A stretch of DNA of 28,266 nt, from assembly GCA_016191305.1 (NCBI GenBank), contig JACPOX010000179.1:1-28266 (forward strand), read 5' to 3'. The notes under the pieces are model-generated. The model ran no database searches, was not told the origin of the DNA, and saw only the letters and a list, made by a program, of their open reading frames with translations. The position numbers and the translations under genes were made by a program. This document shows, one piece after another, positions 18,213 to 25,991 of this stretch. This DNA is from Legionella longbeachae. Its GTDB lineage: Bacteria > Pseudomonadota > Gammaproteobacteria > Legionellales > Legionellaceae. Position 1 is the stretch's first letter; every line of letters starts with the position of its first letter.

Positions 18213-18893
18213 ATGAAACATTTATTTAAAAGAGCATCACTTGCGATAATTATTCTAAGTACTACTTTTCTTTTTTCAACTCCAATTTTTTCAGACCCAC
18301 CAAATCTGACTTTAGTAAAAAAAGAGCTTAAAAACTATCATGATTCAGGTCTATATCAACAACAGTTAACGCAAGTCATTCAAAAAGCAAAAACATATAT
18401 TGATGCACAGGCGGCAATGAATCAAAAAGAAAAACAACACAAAAAACTTGCCATTGTTTTAGATATTGATGAAACCAGCTTGTCCAATTACAAGTATATA
18501 ATTCAGCGGGATTTTGGTGGCACTAAAGAAAATTTTCACAAAGATATTTTAGATGCTAATGCTCCAGCCATTGAGCCAATGCTCGCTTTATATAAAAATG
18601 CCTTACAACATGGAGTCAAAGTTTTTTTTGTTACTGGAAGAAATGAAACCGAACGCAGTGCAACAGAAAAAAACTTAATTAAGGCAGGTTATACCAAATG
18701 GACAGGACTTTATTTACGCCCCCAAAATTATTCTTCCAAATCCATTATTCCATTTAAGTCAAAAGCACGAAAAAGGATCTCCGAAAAAGGCTACACCATT
18801 GTAGCATCCATAGGGGATCAATACAGTGACCTTAAAGGAGGCTACGCTAAAAAAGTATTTAAGCTACCTAACCCTTATTATTATTTACCCTAG
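18213..18893 (+). CDS. Secreted HAD-superfamily acid phosphatase (class B/VSP-like)
   Basis: This is a probable periplasmic phosphomonoesterase of the HAD acid-phosphatase B fold. The 226-aa protein has a signal peptide (residues 1 to about 27, KHLFKRASLAIIILSTTFLF, cleavage near FS-DPP). HAD motif I is VLDIDETSLSN with nucleophile Asp84 and Asp86. Motif II is VFFVTGRNETER (Thr141). A lysine region follows (PFKSKARKRI), and motif III is ASIGDQYSDLKGG with Asp202 and Asp206. All catalytic residues are present. It ends only ten bases from the stop of a convergent gene, with no clear terminator between. The natural substrate cannot be read from the sequence; nucleotide or other phosphate scavenging is the usual role of relatives. 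Confidence 0.9.
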   Translation: MKHLFKRASLAIIILSTTFLFSTPIFSDPPNLTLVKKELKNYHDSGLYQQQLTQVIQKAKTYIDAQAAMNQKEKQHKKLAIVLDIDETSLSNYKYIIQRDFGGTKENFHKDILDANAPAIEPMLALYKNALQHGVKVFFVTGRNETERSATEKNLIKAGYTKWTGLYLRPQNYSSKSIIPFKSKARKRISEKGYTIVASIGDQYSDLKGGYAKKVFKLPNPYYYLP

Positions 18894-18903
18894 AAATAAA
18901 AGA

Positions 18904-20346
18904 TCAGAAGCTGGCGACAGCATAGTTTTCAGCTTCTTCTTTAACATCCATCAATTTCCGTGATAAACCCTGGCGCTGACCAGATTCGATAGTAGGACCT
19001 GCAAAGAAAGTTAATCCTAGCCCGCTTACAGCAAATAAGGAGGAGGTCACTCCGCAAACAATTTCTGCTTCAAGTAAACTAAGACCCAAAGTAGCCCCCC
19101 AAACGCTTAATATAGAACTAGAACCAAAAGTAGCCAAAAATCCTGCCATACTCGCACCGATAAGCAACACACCTAATACGCTGAGTAAACCACCTAAAAC
19201 TGGATTACCAACAGAAGTACTTCCTGAAGCAAAATCAGCGATATGAGCTAAACTATTGATTGCTTGTTGGTTATTGGGATTATTGAAAACCTCAGCCAAA
19301 ATACGTACCGTCCGTCCATAAAAGTGATAATCAATATTTTCTTTTTTCTGCTTTTTCATTTTTATTTCTGCATCAATTAACTTTGCTGCATCAAAAACGT
19401 GATGTTGTAAACTAGTATTTATCTTCAAAGAATCCTGAGTAAAAAAAGCCAACCCATTATTCAGCATTTGTTCCTCTATGGCAGATAAATTCTGTTCGGA
19501 AATTGCGAAATATTCTGGTGTTGTATTTTTATTTGATTGAAACCAAGCACTGGCACTAAAATTTGTTTGCAGATGATCAGGCAAATCACCCTCTTCAAGA
19601 ATATGTGAGCTCTCAACAAGCTCTCCTAAAATTGTTTCAAAAGAAGCATCTTTTTGCTCTTGTTTTACTCTGTGATACAAATTCCATAAAAAACCACTTA
19701 ATCGCAAATAATTTTGTCGATGTATTATATTTAAGTATTCTGGAACATACTCTGTAGGGTAAGTGAGCATTATATTTAGTCCATATCGTACAGCAATCAA
19801 GCTAATGCGCACTTGCGAAGAAAGTCCAATAAGATGTTTGTCTTCATAATCAGTAAATGCTTTTACAAGTTTGTTTATCAAAGCATTCACTGATTCAGCA
19901 GGACTATCATTAATAGTTTGCAAAAATAAGCGCGCAGCAGGTATATGTTTCGTTAACCATGTTTGACGAGCATACAATTGACTTAGTGTAACCTGTATAT
20001 TATTGCGTACTGTTTCATAGGGTTCCATTTTACTCAGGATCATAGCTCGCTGTAGTTGTAAGCGATTTAACTCAGACAGCAAACTTTCTATAACACCCTT
20101 AATTACCTCATCATCATAATGATGCAGGTCTTGAGTAGCACCAAAATTCGCAGTATAAAGCTGCGTGTTTGCTGATGAAATAAGTAAATCAATGGAATTT
20201 AAGTGCTCATTGTAGGGTTTGAGCAGTGAATTCTGCTCTTCAATTAATCGCTCATTTTCTAATATTTGCTGCTCATAAAATGGTAATTCTAATTCCCATG
20301 ATGACACATTGACATTACTATAAACTACAGGATTAACAGAAGGCAT
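18904..20346 (-). CDS. Orphan protein with coiled-coil N-terminus and hydrophobic C-terminal hairpin (effector-like)
   Basis: No family was recognised. The protein is 480 aa from ATG 20346 (a GTG four codons upstream at 20358 is possible; GAGAA lies before the ATG). The first 120 residues are helical and heptad-like (FYEQQILENERLIEEQNSLL, ESLLSELNRLQLQRAMILSK). The middle is mixed helical. A roughly 65-residue stretch near the C-terminus is Gly/Ala/Ser/Leu-rich and hydrophobic enough for two membrane passes (GGLLSVLGVLLIGASMAGFL and LLEAEIVCGVTSSLFAVSGL). The last 20 residues carry an acidic cluster followed by small residues (KLMDVKEEAENYAVASF), as in Dot/Icm translocation signals. There is no signal peptide. 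If the host is a Legionella, a membrane-targeted secreted effector is a reasonable guess; the alternative is an uncharacterised cytoplasmic or inner-membrane protein. Confidence 0.8.
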   Translation of the reverse strand: MPSVNPVVYSNVNVSSWELELPFYEQQILENERLIEEQNSLLKPYNEHLNSIDLLISSANTQLYTANFGATQDLHHYDDEVIKGVIESLLSELNRLQLQRAMILSKMEPYETVRNNIQVTLSQLYARQTWLTKHIPAARLFLQTINDSPAESVNALINKLVKAFTDYEDKHLIGLSSQVRISLIAVRYGLNIMLTYPTEYVPEYLNIIHRQNYLRLSGFLWNLYHRVKQEQKDASFETILGELVESSHILEEGDLPDHLQTNFSASAWFQSNKNTTPEYFAISEQNLSAIEEQMLNNGLAFFTQDSLKINTSLQHHVFDAAKLIDAEIKMKKQKKENIDYHFYGRTVRILAEVFNNPNNQQAINSLAHIADFASGSTSVGNPVLGGLLSVLGVLLIGASMAGFLATFGSSSILSVWGATLGLSLLEAEIVCGVTSSLFAVSGLGLTFFAGPTIESGQRQGLSRKLMDVKEEAENYAVASF

Positions 20347-20444
20347 AATAGTTCTCACAAATTATAGCGTTCGACATCAGCAAGGGTATAAAATATCAAT
20401 AAAATATGAAAAAGTACAAAAAACTTTAAAGGACATATACGCCA

Positions 20445-21674
20445 ATGAGCTCCACAATATCGTTTCGCTCTTATTTTTTACCGCTTATCCTACTGTTTTC
20501 AATTGTACTTGGAGGTCTAACCGGCTATTTTTTTGGTGACGCTTCTCCCTACTTGAAACCTTTTGGTGAAATTTTTCTTAATTTAATTTTTACAGCCATT
20601 GTCCCTTTAATTTTTTTTAGCACCAGCTCCGCAATTACACGCGTCAGCTCCATGAGTAAACTGAGTAAAATCGCTTTTTATATGGCAATTGTTTTTCTAT
20701 TTACTGGAATAATGGCGGCAATTTATACCCTCGTTATCGTAAGTATATTTCCCCCAGCACAAGGTGCTCATTTCACCTTTACTGCTGCGGAAAAAACCTC
20801 CACTCGAAGTTTCTTTGATCAAATTCCTGAAATTTTTACAGTCCCTGAATTTAACCAATTACTTTCTCAACAGCATATTTTAGCCTTAATTATCTTTTCA
20901 ATTCTGGTTGGTCTTGCTGCGGCAAATGCTAATGAAAAAGGAAAAATATTTATTGATTTTTTACATGCAGGAGAAGAAATCTTCATGCGTGTTTTCACTT
21001 TAATTATGTACTATGCGCCTATTGGTTTTTTTGCTTACTTTGCTGTGCTTGTTCATGATTTAGGGCCGCAATTAATGACTAATTATCTATATATTTCTAT
21101 ACTTTATTATGCATTTGGTTTAATTTATTTTATTCTTGCTTATACTTTATTTGCTTATATGGCAGGTAAAACTAAAGGAATTAAGGTATTTTGGGGCAAT
21201 ATTTTTCTACCAAGTGTTACGTCTGTTGCCACATGCAGTAGCGCTGCAAGTATTCCTGCTAATTTACTTGCCGCAAAAAAAATGCGAATTGCTCCTGAAA
21301 TTTATGAAACGGTAATTCCATTAGGCACGATCATCCATAAAGACGGTTCAATAATGGGTGGAATTTTTAAAATTGCTTTTTTATTTGGTATTTTTCAGCT
21401 AAATTTTTCAGGAGCCAATGTATTGCTTCCAGCTTTGGGTATCTCCTTGCTAGTAGGTACTGTAATGGGTGCCATTCCAAGTGGAGGGATGCTTGGTGAA
21501 TTACTCATATTAAGTGTATATGGATTTCCTCCCTCAGTTTTAATAGTAATAGCAGCAATAAGCATTATTATTGATCCACTTGCAACAATGCTTAATGTGA
21601 CATGTAATACAGTGAGCAGCATGCTGATTGCACGTCTTGTGGAAGGAAAAAAATGGTTAAACAGACCGAGTTAA
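20445..21674 (+). CDS. SDF-family dicarboxylate/amino-acid:cation symporter with altered motifs
   Basis: This is a secondary transporter of the DAACS (GltPh/EAAT-like) fold in the inner membrane. The 409-aa protein has eight hydrophobic segments and the two re-entrant hairpins of the fold. The serine-rich HP1 motif is TCSSAASIPANLLA (residues 263-276), HP2 is AIPSGGMLGELLI (343-355), and TM8 carries IDPLATMLNVTCNTVSS (376-392). The TM7 motif, usually NMDGT, is HKDGS (298-302). In TM8 the usual DMGRTMVNVTGD becomes DPLATMLNVTCN, so the Arg that holds the acidic side chain of glutamate/aspartate is Ala and the last Na-site Asp is Asn. The substrate is therefore unlikely to be a simple dicarboxylate. 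The AAAGGA ribosome site is about 11 bases before the ATG. The pspC-domain gene follows after 22 bases. Confidence 0.92.
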   Translation: MSSTISFRSYFLPLILLFSIVLGGLTGYFFGDASPYLKPFGEIFLNLIFTAIVPLIFFSTSSAITRVSSMSKLSKIAFYMAIVFLFTGIMAAIYTLVIVSIFPPAQGAHFTFTAAEKTSTRSFFDQIPEIFTVPEFNQLLSQQHILALIIFSILVGLAAANANEKGKIFIDFLHAGEEIFMRVFTLIMYYAPIGFFAYFAVLVHDLGPQLMTNYLYISILYYAFGLIYFILAYTLFAYMAGKTKGIKVFWGNIFLPSVTSVATCSSAASIPANLLAAKKMRIAPEIYETVIPLGTIIHKDGSIMGGIFKIAFLFGIFQLNFSGANVLLPALGISLLVGTVMGAIPSGGMLGELLILSVYGFPPSVLIVIAAISIIIDPLATMLNVTCNTVSSMLIARLVEGKKWLNRPS

Positions 21675-21696
21675 TGTGAAATCTAAAGGATAAATT

Positions 21697-21924
21697 ATGA
21701 CACAATCACCTTATAAAAAATTATGGCGATCTCGCAAAGATAGTAAAATCGCAGGGATATGTGGGGGTTTAGGAGCTTATTTTGGTGTAGACCCAATATG
21801 GATAAGAATTATTTTTGTTATTTTTTTCATTCTGGGTGGGGCTGCATTTATCGCATACATCTTGTTATGGATACTCATTCCTTTAGAACCTGAAGATTGG
21901 CATGATGCAAATACAACTCCATAA
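21697..21924 (+). CDS. PspC-domain small membrane protein
   Basis: The 75-aa protein consists almost entirely of one PspC domain: KKLWRSRKDSKIAGICGGLG, the typical AYFGVDPIWIRIIFVIFFIL, then a second hydrophobic stretch (GAAFIAYILLWILIPLE) and a short acidic tail. PspC proteins sense or respond to inner-membrane stress in the phage-shock system, but free-standing single-domain forms like this are widespread and mostly uncharacterised. No pspA, pspB or pspF lies nearby. The AAAGGATAAATT ribosome site is good, and the 22-base gap suggests co-transcription with the upstream symporter. Confidence 0.92.
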   Translation: MTQSPYKKLWRSRKDSKIAGICGGLGAYFGVDPIWIRIIFVIFFILGGAAFIAYILLWILIPLEPEDWHDANTTP

Positions 21925-21930
21925 CACTTG

Positions 21931-21973
21931 ATTGCTGGGTTGGAGTAGATCTGTAAGCCCAGCAATTCTACTC
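21931..21973. repeat. Interlocked inverted repeats in a convergent intergenic region
   Basis: Two inverted repeats are interleaved. ATTGCTGGG (21931-21939) pairs with CCCAGCAAT (21958-21966), and GAGTAGA (21943-21949) pairs with TCTACTC (21967-21973). The order A-B-A'-B' means the two stems exclude each other in a single molecule. It sits between the pspC-domain gene (+) and a convergent secreted-protein gene (-). There is no T-run for a classical terminator. A second small stem, TCTGC/GCAGA, follows at about 21995-22015. It may be an extragenic palindrome or a degenerate mobile repeat. Confidence 0.5.
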
Positions 21974-22018
21974 AAGAACTATGACATGCCTGGATTCTGC
22001 AGACAAGCCGCAGAGATC

Positions 22019-22438
22019 TTACATTGATACCGAAGCAATACATGTTGCCGTAAATACTTGATTAAAATCGAGGTTTCTTAAAGCGATAGTTCCATCTGAT
22101 TTAGTGATCCTTTTAAACCCAAAACGACTTTCTTTTTCCTTTACTACCGGACATGTAACCTCAAATTGCGCTGAACCAATGCAATCAGCCATCCAAATTG
22201 GCACCGATGAAGCACTTGCTTTAATTCTCAGGTGAGAGTCTTCTTTTAAAGCTTCCAGCTTACAATCAAAGTTGTAAGTTACTCCGGGATAAATCGGGAG
22301 ACTAGCCACATCAATTTTTGCTTCTTGGCCAGCTGGAACATTAATAGGTCCTAATTCAATTTGACTCCCATAAGACCACACAACAGTTGATGACAAAACA
22401 CCTAAACCCAAAGTAGTAGCCACAACAAAAGATTTCAT
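22019..22438 (-). CDS. Small secreted protein with four cysteines, unknown function
   Basis: No family was recognised. The 139-aa protein starts with a clear Sec signal peptide (KSFVVATTLGLGVLSSTVVW, cleavage around residue 22-24). The mature part is beta-rich in appearance and has four cysteines (59, 86, 96, 133), consistent with two disulfides in the periplasm. Segments such as ELGPINVPAGQEAKIDVASL and YNFDCKLEALKED are reminiscent of small periplasmic or surface beta-sandwich proteins, but no motif allows a functional call. The ATG at 22438 has GGGAG seven bases upstream and a good sigma-70 promoter. It is monocistronic. Confidence 0.82.
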   Translation of the reverse strand: MKSFVVATTLGLGVLSSTVVWSYGSQIELGPINVPAGQEAKIDVASLPIYPGVTYNFDCKLEALKEDSHLRIKASASSVPIWMADCIGSAQFEVTCPVVKEKESRFGFKRITKSDGTIALRNLDFNQVFTATCIASVSM

Positions 22439-22467
22439 ATCAACTCCCTGTACATTCGAAATCGAAC

Positions 22468-22496
22468 AATCTAATCATTAACAATTAAATAGTCAA
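22468..22496 (-). promoter_or_regulatory. Sigma-70 promoter for the secreted four-cysteine protein
   Basis: On the minus strand TTGACT (22491-22496) and TAGATT (22468-22473) are separated by exactly 17 bases and lie 30-58 bases before the ATG at 22438. The match is five of six for the -35 and four of six for the -10 box. Confidence 0.5.
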
Positions 22497-22582
22497 GACT
22501 CTGAAGACAAAAGCGATTGGTTATTATCTAACAATGGATAGAACGAATTGGTATTGGAGGGCGATTAAATATTTGAGCCTAT

Positions 22583-22927
22583 CTAGGAGATTTTTTTTAA
22601 TATATTGTCTCTAATTTCAAGGCATTTTTCGAGAATGCTATTTTTATCATATAATTCTTTAACGTTTTCATCATTGCTAACTTTTTCCAATAAATCTGCT
22701 ATCGTGTCAAATTCAGAAACAATTAATTTTACATGTTCTTCAATATTTTTATGATAATGTTCTCTTTTACATAAAGTTCTTACAAAATTGAATTGATTTT
22801 TATACGGACTAATAACTTCAGACATGCTAGCAACAAGTAGTTTAAAATTTTTTAATTCAGGCTCTAATTTATTTAATAGATTTTTAACATCATCAAATGA
22901 ATTTTCAAATTTCTGCTTTTCCATCAT
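22583..22927 (-). CDS. Orphan 114-aa helical protein, second gene of a two-gene operon
   Basis: No family was recognised. The protein is highly charged and predicted all-helical with heptad-like runs (FDDVKNLLNKLEPELKNFKL, FDTIADLLEKVSNDENVKEL). It has no signal peptide or membrane segment. Its ATG overlaps the stop of the upstream gene (ATGA at 22924-22927), so the two are almost certainly translated together; a second ATG directly follows the first. Base composition is very AT-rich, unlike the division cluster. A small coiled-coil binding partner or chaperone of the upstream product is possible, as with two-gene toxin/antitoxin or effector/chaperone pairs, but no sequence evidence identifies either. 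Confidence 0.7.
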   Translation of the reverse strand: MMEKQKFENSFDDVKNLLNKLEPELKNFKLLVASMSEVISPYKNQFNFVRTLCKREHYHKNIEEHVKLIVSEFDTIADLLEKVSNDENVKELYDKNSILEKCLEIRDNILKKIS

Positions 22928-23322
22928 TTGTGCGGCCTTATGTCATTATCATTTTTAGTGGTAAGTTTTGTAAAAAATTCGGTAACCGCATTAGCAAACT
23001 TGTTTAAAGAAGTTATTAGAGTATTTAATAATCCAGGATTTTGAGTAGGTTGATCTTTGTTAACACTCCATTTTGTATCAGAAGATACCGTTTGATGACG
23101 AGGGTCGAGCTCACTAATTTGTTCCTTCACCTTGTCTAATTCTTTTCGCTTCTCTAGTATTTGTTCCGGGGTACCTTCTCTTTCTAAATTTTTACCAAGA
23201 CTATTTGGGTCTTTAGGTGAATTCAACTGCTGCCATTCCGCAAATAATTTCTCTTTCTTTTTCTCCAGAACACTAAGATCATTTTCTTCTATTTTATGCT
23301 TATTTTTTGTGGTGATAGTCAT
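22924..23322 (-). CDS. Orphan 132-aa hydrophilic protein, first gene of a two-gene operon
   Basis: No family was recognised. The first 75 residues are strongly charged and coiled-coil-like (DLSVLEKKKEKLFAEWQQLN, EQILEKRKELDKVKEQISEL). A Gln/Asn/Ser-rich linker follows, and then a single amphipathic helix (LLNTLITSLNKFANAVTEFF) near the C-terminus before a basic/acidic tail. There is no signal peptide. The ATG at 23322 is preceded by GGATAGAG. The stop overlaps the next gene by four bases. The terminal amphipathic helix could bind membrane or a partner. The small size, AT-richness and lack of recognisable homology fit laterally acquired accessory DNA. Confidence 0.7.
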   Translation of the reverse strand: MTITTKNKHKIEENDLSVLEKKKEKLFAEWQQLNSPKDPNSLGKNLEREGTPEQILEKRKELDKVKEQISELDPRHQTVSSDTKWSVNKDQPTQNPGLLNTLITSLNKFANAVTEFFTKLTTKNDNDIRPHK

Positions 23323-23501
23323 AGACTCTATCCAATGTGTTATATATGCTATTAAATATAGGATCCTTAGCCATTTTTAGCAAATGTACATGAGCATTTT
23401 GAAGACATTTTTTGTACGCGATTGACCGTCACAGAGGGTTTGGAAAGAAGTCTAATGATTAAGTAGAGCGCCACGACATATGGCTGGCCCTACCACATAA
23501 T

Positions 23502-24404
23502 TTAGAAAGAATTAACTTTGGGAATATCTTGATTTATTTCAGTGTAATCTAAAGAGCAAATACTCTTAGTTATGGCCGCAATAATTGCAAACTTTTGGAG
23601 TACTCCAAATTTTTTTTGCTCTCGCATTTGCAATAACTCATCTTCATCCAAAAAATCATTGAGTGGATGAACCTTCATACTTCCCTTATTATCTTTGTAG
23701 AGACACACAATTGATGTCTTATTCGCATGCAAATAAATAGTTGCAGGCTGAATTTTATCCTCGTTGAACTCATCGTCATTCAACCATTCGTGCTTTTCAA
23801 AAGTCAAAGGTTGAAAATCGCAACTGTCTCCCAAAGAATTAACATTATGTCGAAACACTTTCATTATATTCTTCAGTAACTCATTCACAAGTAATCCTGA
23901 GGTGGGCGTAATATCCTTCATTCCCATTTGATTTGTAGCAATATGACTAACGACCCCCGAAGAAAATAACAAGCCTAATCCAAGTAAGGGCCCACTTACA
24001 ACGGTACCTATTGCTCCACTTGTTCCCATAACTCCATAATTTAACAGATAATTCATATATCGTCGGTGATTATTTCGTGGTGTAATGATTATCTTTATCT
24101 CATTCTCTTTAAGCTTACCCAAAACAAGTACTAAACCAATTAATAGTAAATTTATTTCTTTTAACTTATCTTCTCTTAAACGACCTGGTTTATTATTTTT
24201 GTTGAAATTATCAATTAAAATATCAAATTTTTGGATTATTTTTTCTAGAATTGCATGTTTTTTATAATCAATAGTATTTTTCTTATTTTCATCAACACAA
24301 GATTTTAATTGTTCTTGTTTTTTTCGTATTTTTTCAACTAGATTATTAATAGACTTTAATTGAGAATAACTAGCAAAGCGTGACTTTTCCCTTTTTGTAA
24401 ACAT
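23502..24404 (-). CDS. Orphan 300-aa protein with Gly-rich hydrophobic centre
   Basis: No family was recognised. Residues 1 to about 115 are basic and coiled-coil-like (SINNLVEKIRKKQEQLKSCV). Residues about 118-155 form a glycine-rich hydrophobic stretch (GVMGTSGAIGTVVSGPLLGL, GLLFSSGVVSHIA) able to make a membrane hairpin. The remaining 145 residues are mixed, with an acidic segment (KHEWLNDDEFNEDKI) and a C-terminal region ending EINQDIPKVNSF. There is no N-terminal signal peptide. The ATG at 24404 has a strong AGGAG site eight bases upstream. It is divergent from the 483-aa gene across 80 bases. Coil plus internal hydrophobic hairpin without a signal peptide is a layout often seen in Dot/Icm effectors; that reading is inference. 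Confidence 0.75.
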   Translation of the reverse strand: MFTKREKSRFASYSQLKSINNLVEKIRKKQEQLKSCVDENKKNTIDYKKHAILEKIIQKFDILIDNFNKNNKPGRLREDKLKEINLLLIGLVLVLGKLKENEIKIIITPRNNHRRYMNYLLNYGVMGTSGAIGTVVSGPLLGLGLLFSSGVVSHIATNQMGMKDITPTSGLLVNELLKNIMKVFRHNVNSLGDSCDFQPLTFEKHEWLNDDEFNEDKIQPATIYLHANKTSIVCLYKDNKGSMKVHPLNDFLDEDELLQMREQKKFGVLQKFAIIAAITKSICSLDYTEINQDIPKVNSF

Positions 24405-24484
24405 TTAACCACTCCTTTTAGAAAACAACAGCGATTTTAAGAGTTACTGTAACTAGGGCACCATCAAATGGTCCGATAAATAAT

Positions 24485-25936
24485 GTGTCAGATTTATTAT
24501 ATAAAATCAATAAGAATGAGGATGAAGACACTGATAATGCAGATTTTTACAATAAAAATCGACTGGATACTCAATCAATGCATTTTATTTTTCCTCAGAC
24601 TATTCATTTTGAAAAAACAAGAATATTAAGTAAATTTCTTATGAAAATCATGTTTAGAACAGGTATTGAAATAGAGACCATATCATCTCTGAAGCCTACC
24701 TATTCTCTTTTTTGGCAAAAGAAATTAACCCATGTCATGGAATTGGTTATCAGTAAACTAAGCCCATTTGATATGATTTTTTATACGTTGGTGATTCATT
24801 TAAGCCAAATAGAATTTGAATATATCAAATTTAAACTTAAAGAATTAGACGAAAAAAACTCTAATAAAATGCGAACTCCTAGAGAAAATAGACAGATTCA
24901 TATGGTTGAATCCCTGTCAGAGCAACATCACTCAATTCAGGATCAGTTTAAAACGCTTATTTTTCAACAAAGTATTGCAGACATTATTCAAAAATCAATT
25001 TTCAACTACTTAAAAAAAGAAAAAAACGACCTAGGACTTGGTTTTAATCAGTTTTCTTTGAGTGAAGATGATTTATTTCTATTAACTAATACTTTAAAAA
25101 TTCAATACGATCAAATTATTCTAGCAATCTCTGATTATTATGAAAGGAAACAATCCAAACTCAAAAGAACATATAAAGAACAAGAAGCGTATTTAATGCC
25201 GAAAAGTAATCTATTGTATGAAAAAATAAAATTAGTAAGCCGCGAAGTGGAACTACTGGACTTAAAACATAAGTTAATTTCTCAATTTGAAATCATTGCT
25301 CAACAAAAGAAAATAAACGCCCAAGATCTAATTATTCCCTGTGCTAAGTATAAAGAGGAACTTACTCTTTTAGAAAATACTCTCCTCACTGACTATAAAG
25401 ATTATTTGAAAAATAAAAAACAACTTTTCAAAGATAATCTCATGGTAACACTTACTGTTGAAAACCGAATAAAACTATTAAAAACTTTTCAAAATCAATT
25501 ACATCAAGAATGTGATTTCCAGTTTATGGAAAATGAACCTATGGAGCATTTCGAACTCTCCAAGCTTTCTGGGAAGAAAGAAGAGATAAAAAAATTAATT
25601 AATTACAAAACAGAAGAGACAGATAAGACTATAAACGATAAAATAAATTTTGATTCACCTTTGGAAACACACCAAAAGTGGCTTATTAAGAATACCCTAA
25701 CCCTAAAAAAAGATTGTAATCAAACGATTGAAACTATAAATCAGTCTTTTGAATGGATTCAAACTGTTTGCCAACAATTATCCTCATCTTCTTTACTTGA
25801 TTTTGATGCTTATTCTATTGATCAATTATTAATTGAACACTTTAATCAACTTAAACCGCTTCCATCGTTAATTACTGAATATCCCAATATAATAAAAATT
25901 AATGAAAAAGAAGAAATCTATCTTTCATTAAATTAA
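24485..25936 (+). CDS. Orphan 483-aa coiled-coil protein with acidic C-terminus (effector-like)
   Basis: No family was recognised. The protein is Lys/Glu/Leu/Ile-rich and almost entirely helical, with long coiled-coil-like runs (IEFEYIKFKLKELDEKNSNK, LYEKIKLVSREVELLDLKHK). The extreme C-terminus (IIKINEKEEIYLSLN) has an acidic cluster followed by hydrophobic and small residues, resembling the Glu-rich block of Dot/Icm secretion signals. There is no signal peptide or membrane helix. The frame opens with GTG at 24485 without a good ribosome site. The next in-frame ATG is at residue 33 (24581), so the start is uncertain. A small inverted repeat (ACCAT-CAA-ATGGT, 24460-24472) lies just upstream. 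Very AT-rich, probably accessory DNA. Confidence 0.75.
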   Translation: MSDLLYKINKNEDEDTDNADFYNKNRLDTQSMHFIFPQTIHFEKTRILSKFLMKIMFRTGIEIETISSLKPTYSLFWQKKLTHVMELVISKLSPFDMIFYTLVIHLSQIEFEYIKFKLKELDEKNSNKMRTPRENRQIHMVESLSEQHHSIQDQFKTLIFQQSIADIIQKSIFNYLKKEKNDLGLGFNQFSLSEDDLFLLTNTLKIQYDQIILAISDYYERKQSKLKRTYKEQEAYLMPKSNLLYEKIKLVSREVELLDLKHKLISQFEIIAQQKKINAQDLIIPCAKYKEELTLLENTLLTDYKDYLKNKKQLFKDNLMVTLTVENRIKLLKTFQNQLHQECDFQFMENEPMEHFELSKLSGKKEEIKKLINYKTEETDKTINDKINFDSPLETHQKWLIKNTLTLKKDCNQTIETINQSFEWIQTVCQQLSSSSLLDFDAYSIDQLLIEHFNQLKPLPSLITEYPNIIKINEKEEIYLSLN

Positions 25937-25938
25937 CA

Positions 25939-25988
25939 CTCTGTACATGACAAAAAAACCTGTCATGCCCGCGCAGGCGGGCAACCAT
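25939..25988 (+). repeat. Left arm of a 50-bp inverted repeat with GC-rich hairpin
   Basis: Reading left to right: CTCTGTACATGA, an A-run, TGTCATG, then the GC-rich palindrome CCCGCGCAGGCGGGC and AACCAT. It matches the reverse complement of 27025-27074 at 48 of 50 positions. It contains two adjoining stems, CATGACA/TGTCATG around the A-run and TGCCCGC/GCGGGCA. Read on the minus strand the GC stem followed by a run of seven Ts makes an intrinsic terminator for the GIY-YIG gene, which stops four bases away. Confidence 0.9.
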
Positions 25989-25991
25989 CCA

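Noticed and set aside
21697..21924. Full phage-shock (psp) operon
   Set aside because: Only a single PspC domain is present; no PspA, PspB or PspF is encoded nearby.
21931..21973. H-type RNA pseudoknot
   Set aside because: The second strand of stem 1 abuts the second strand of stem 2 with no loop, so both stems cannot form together sterically.
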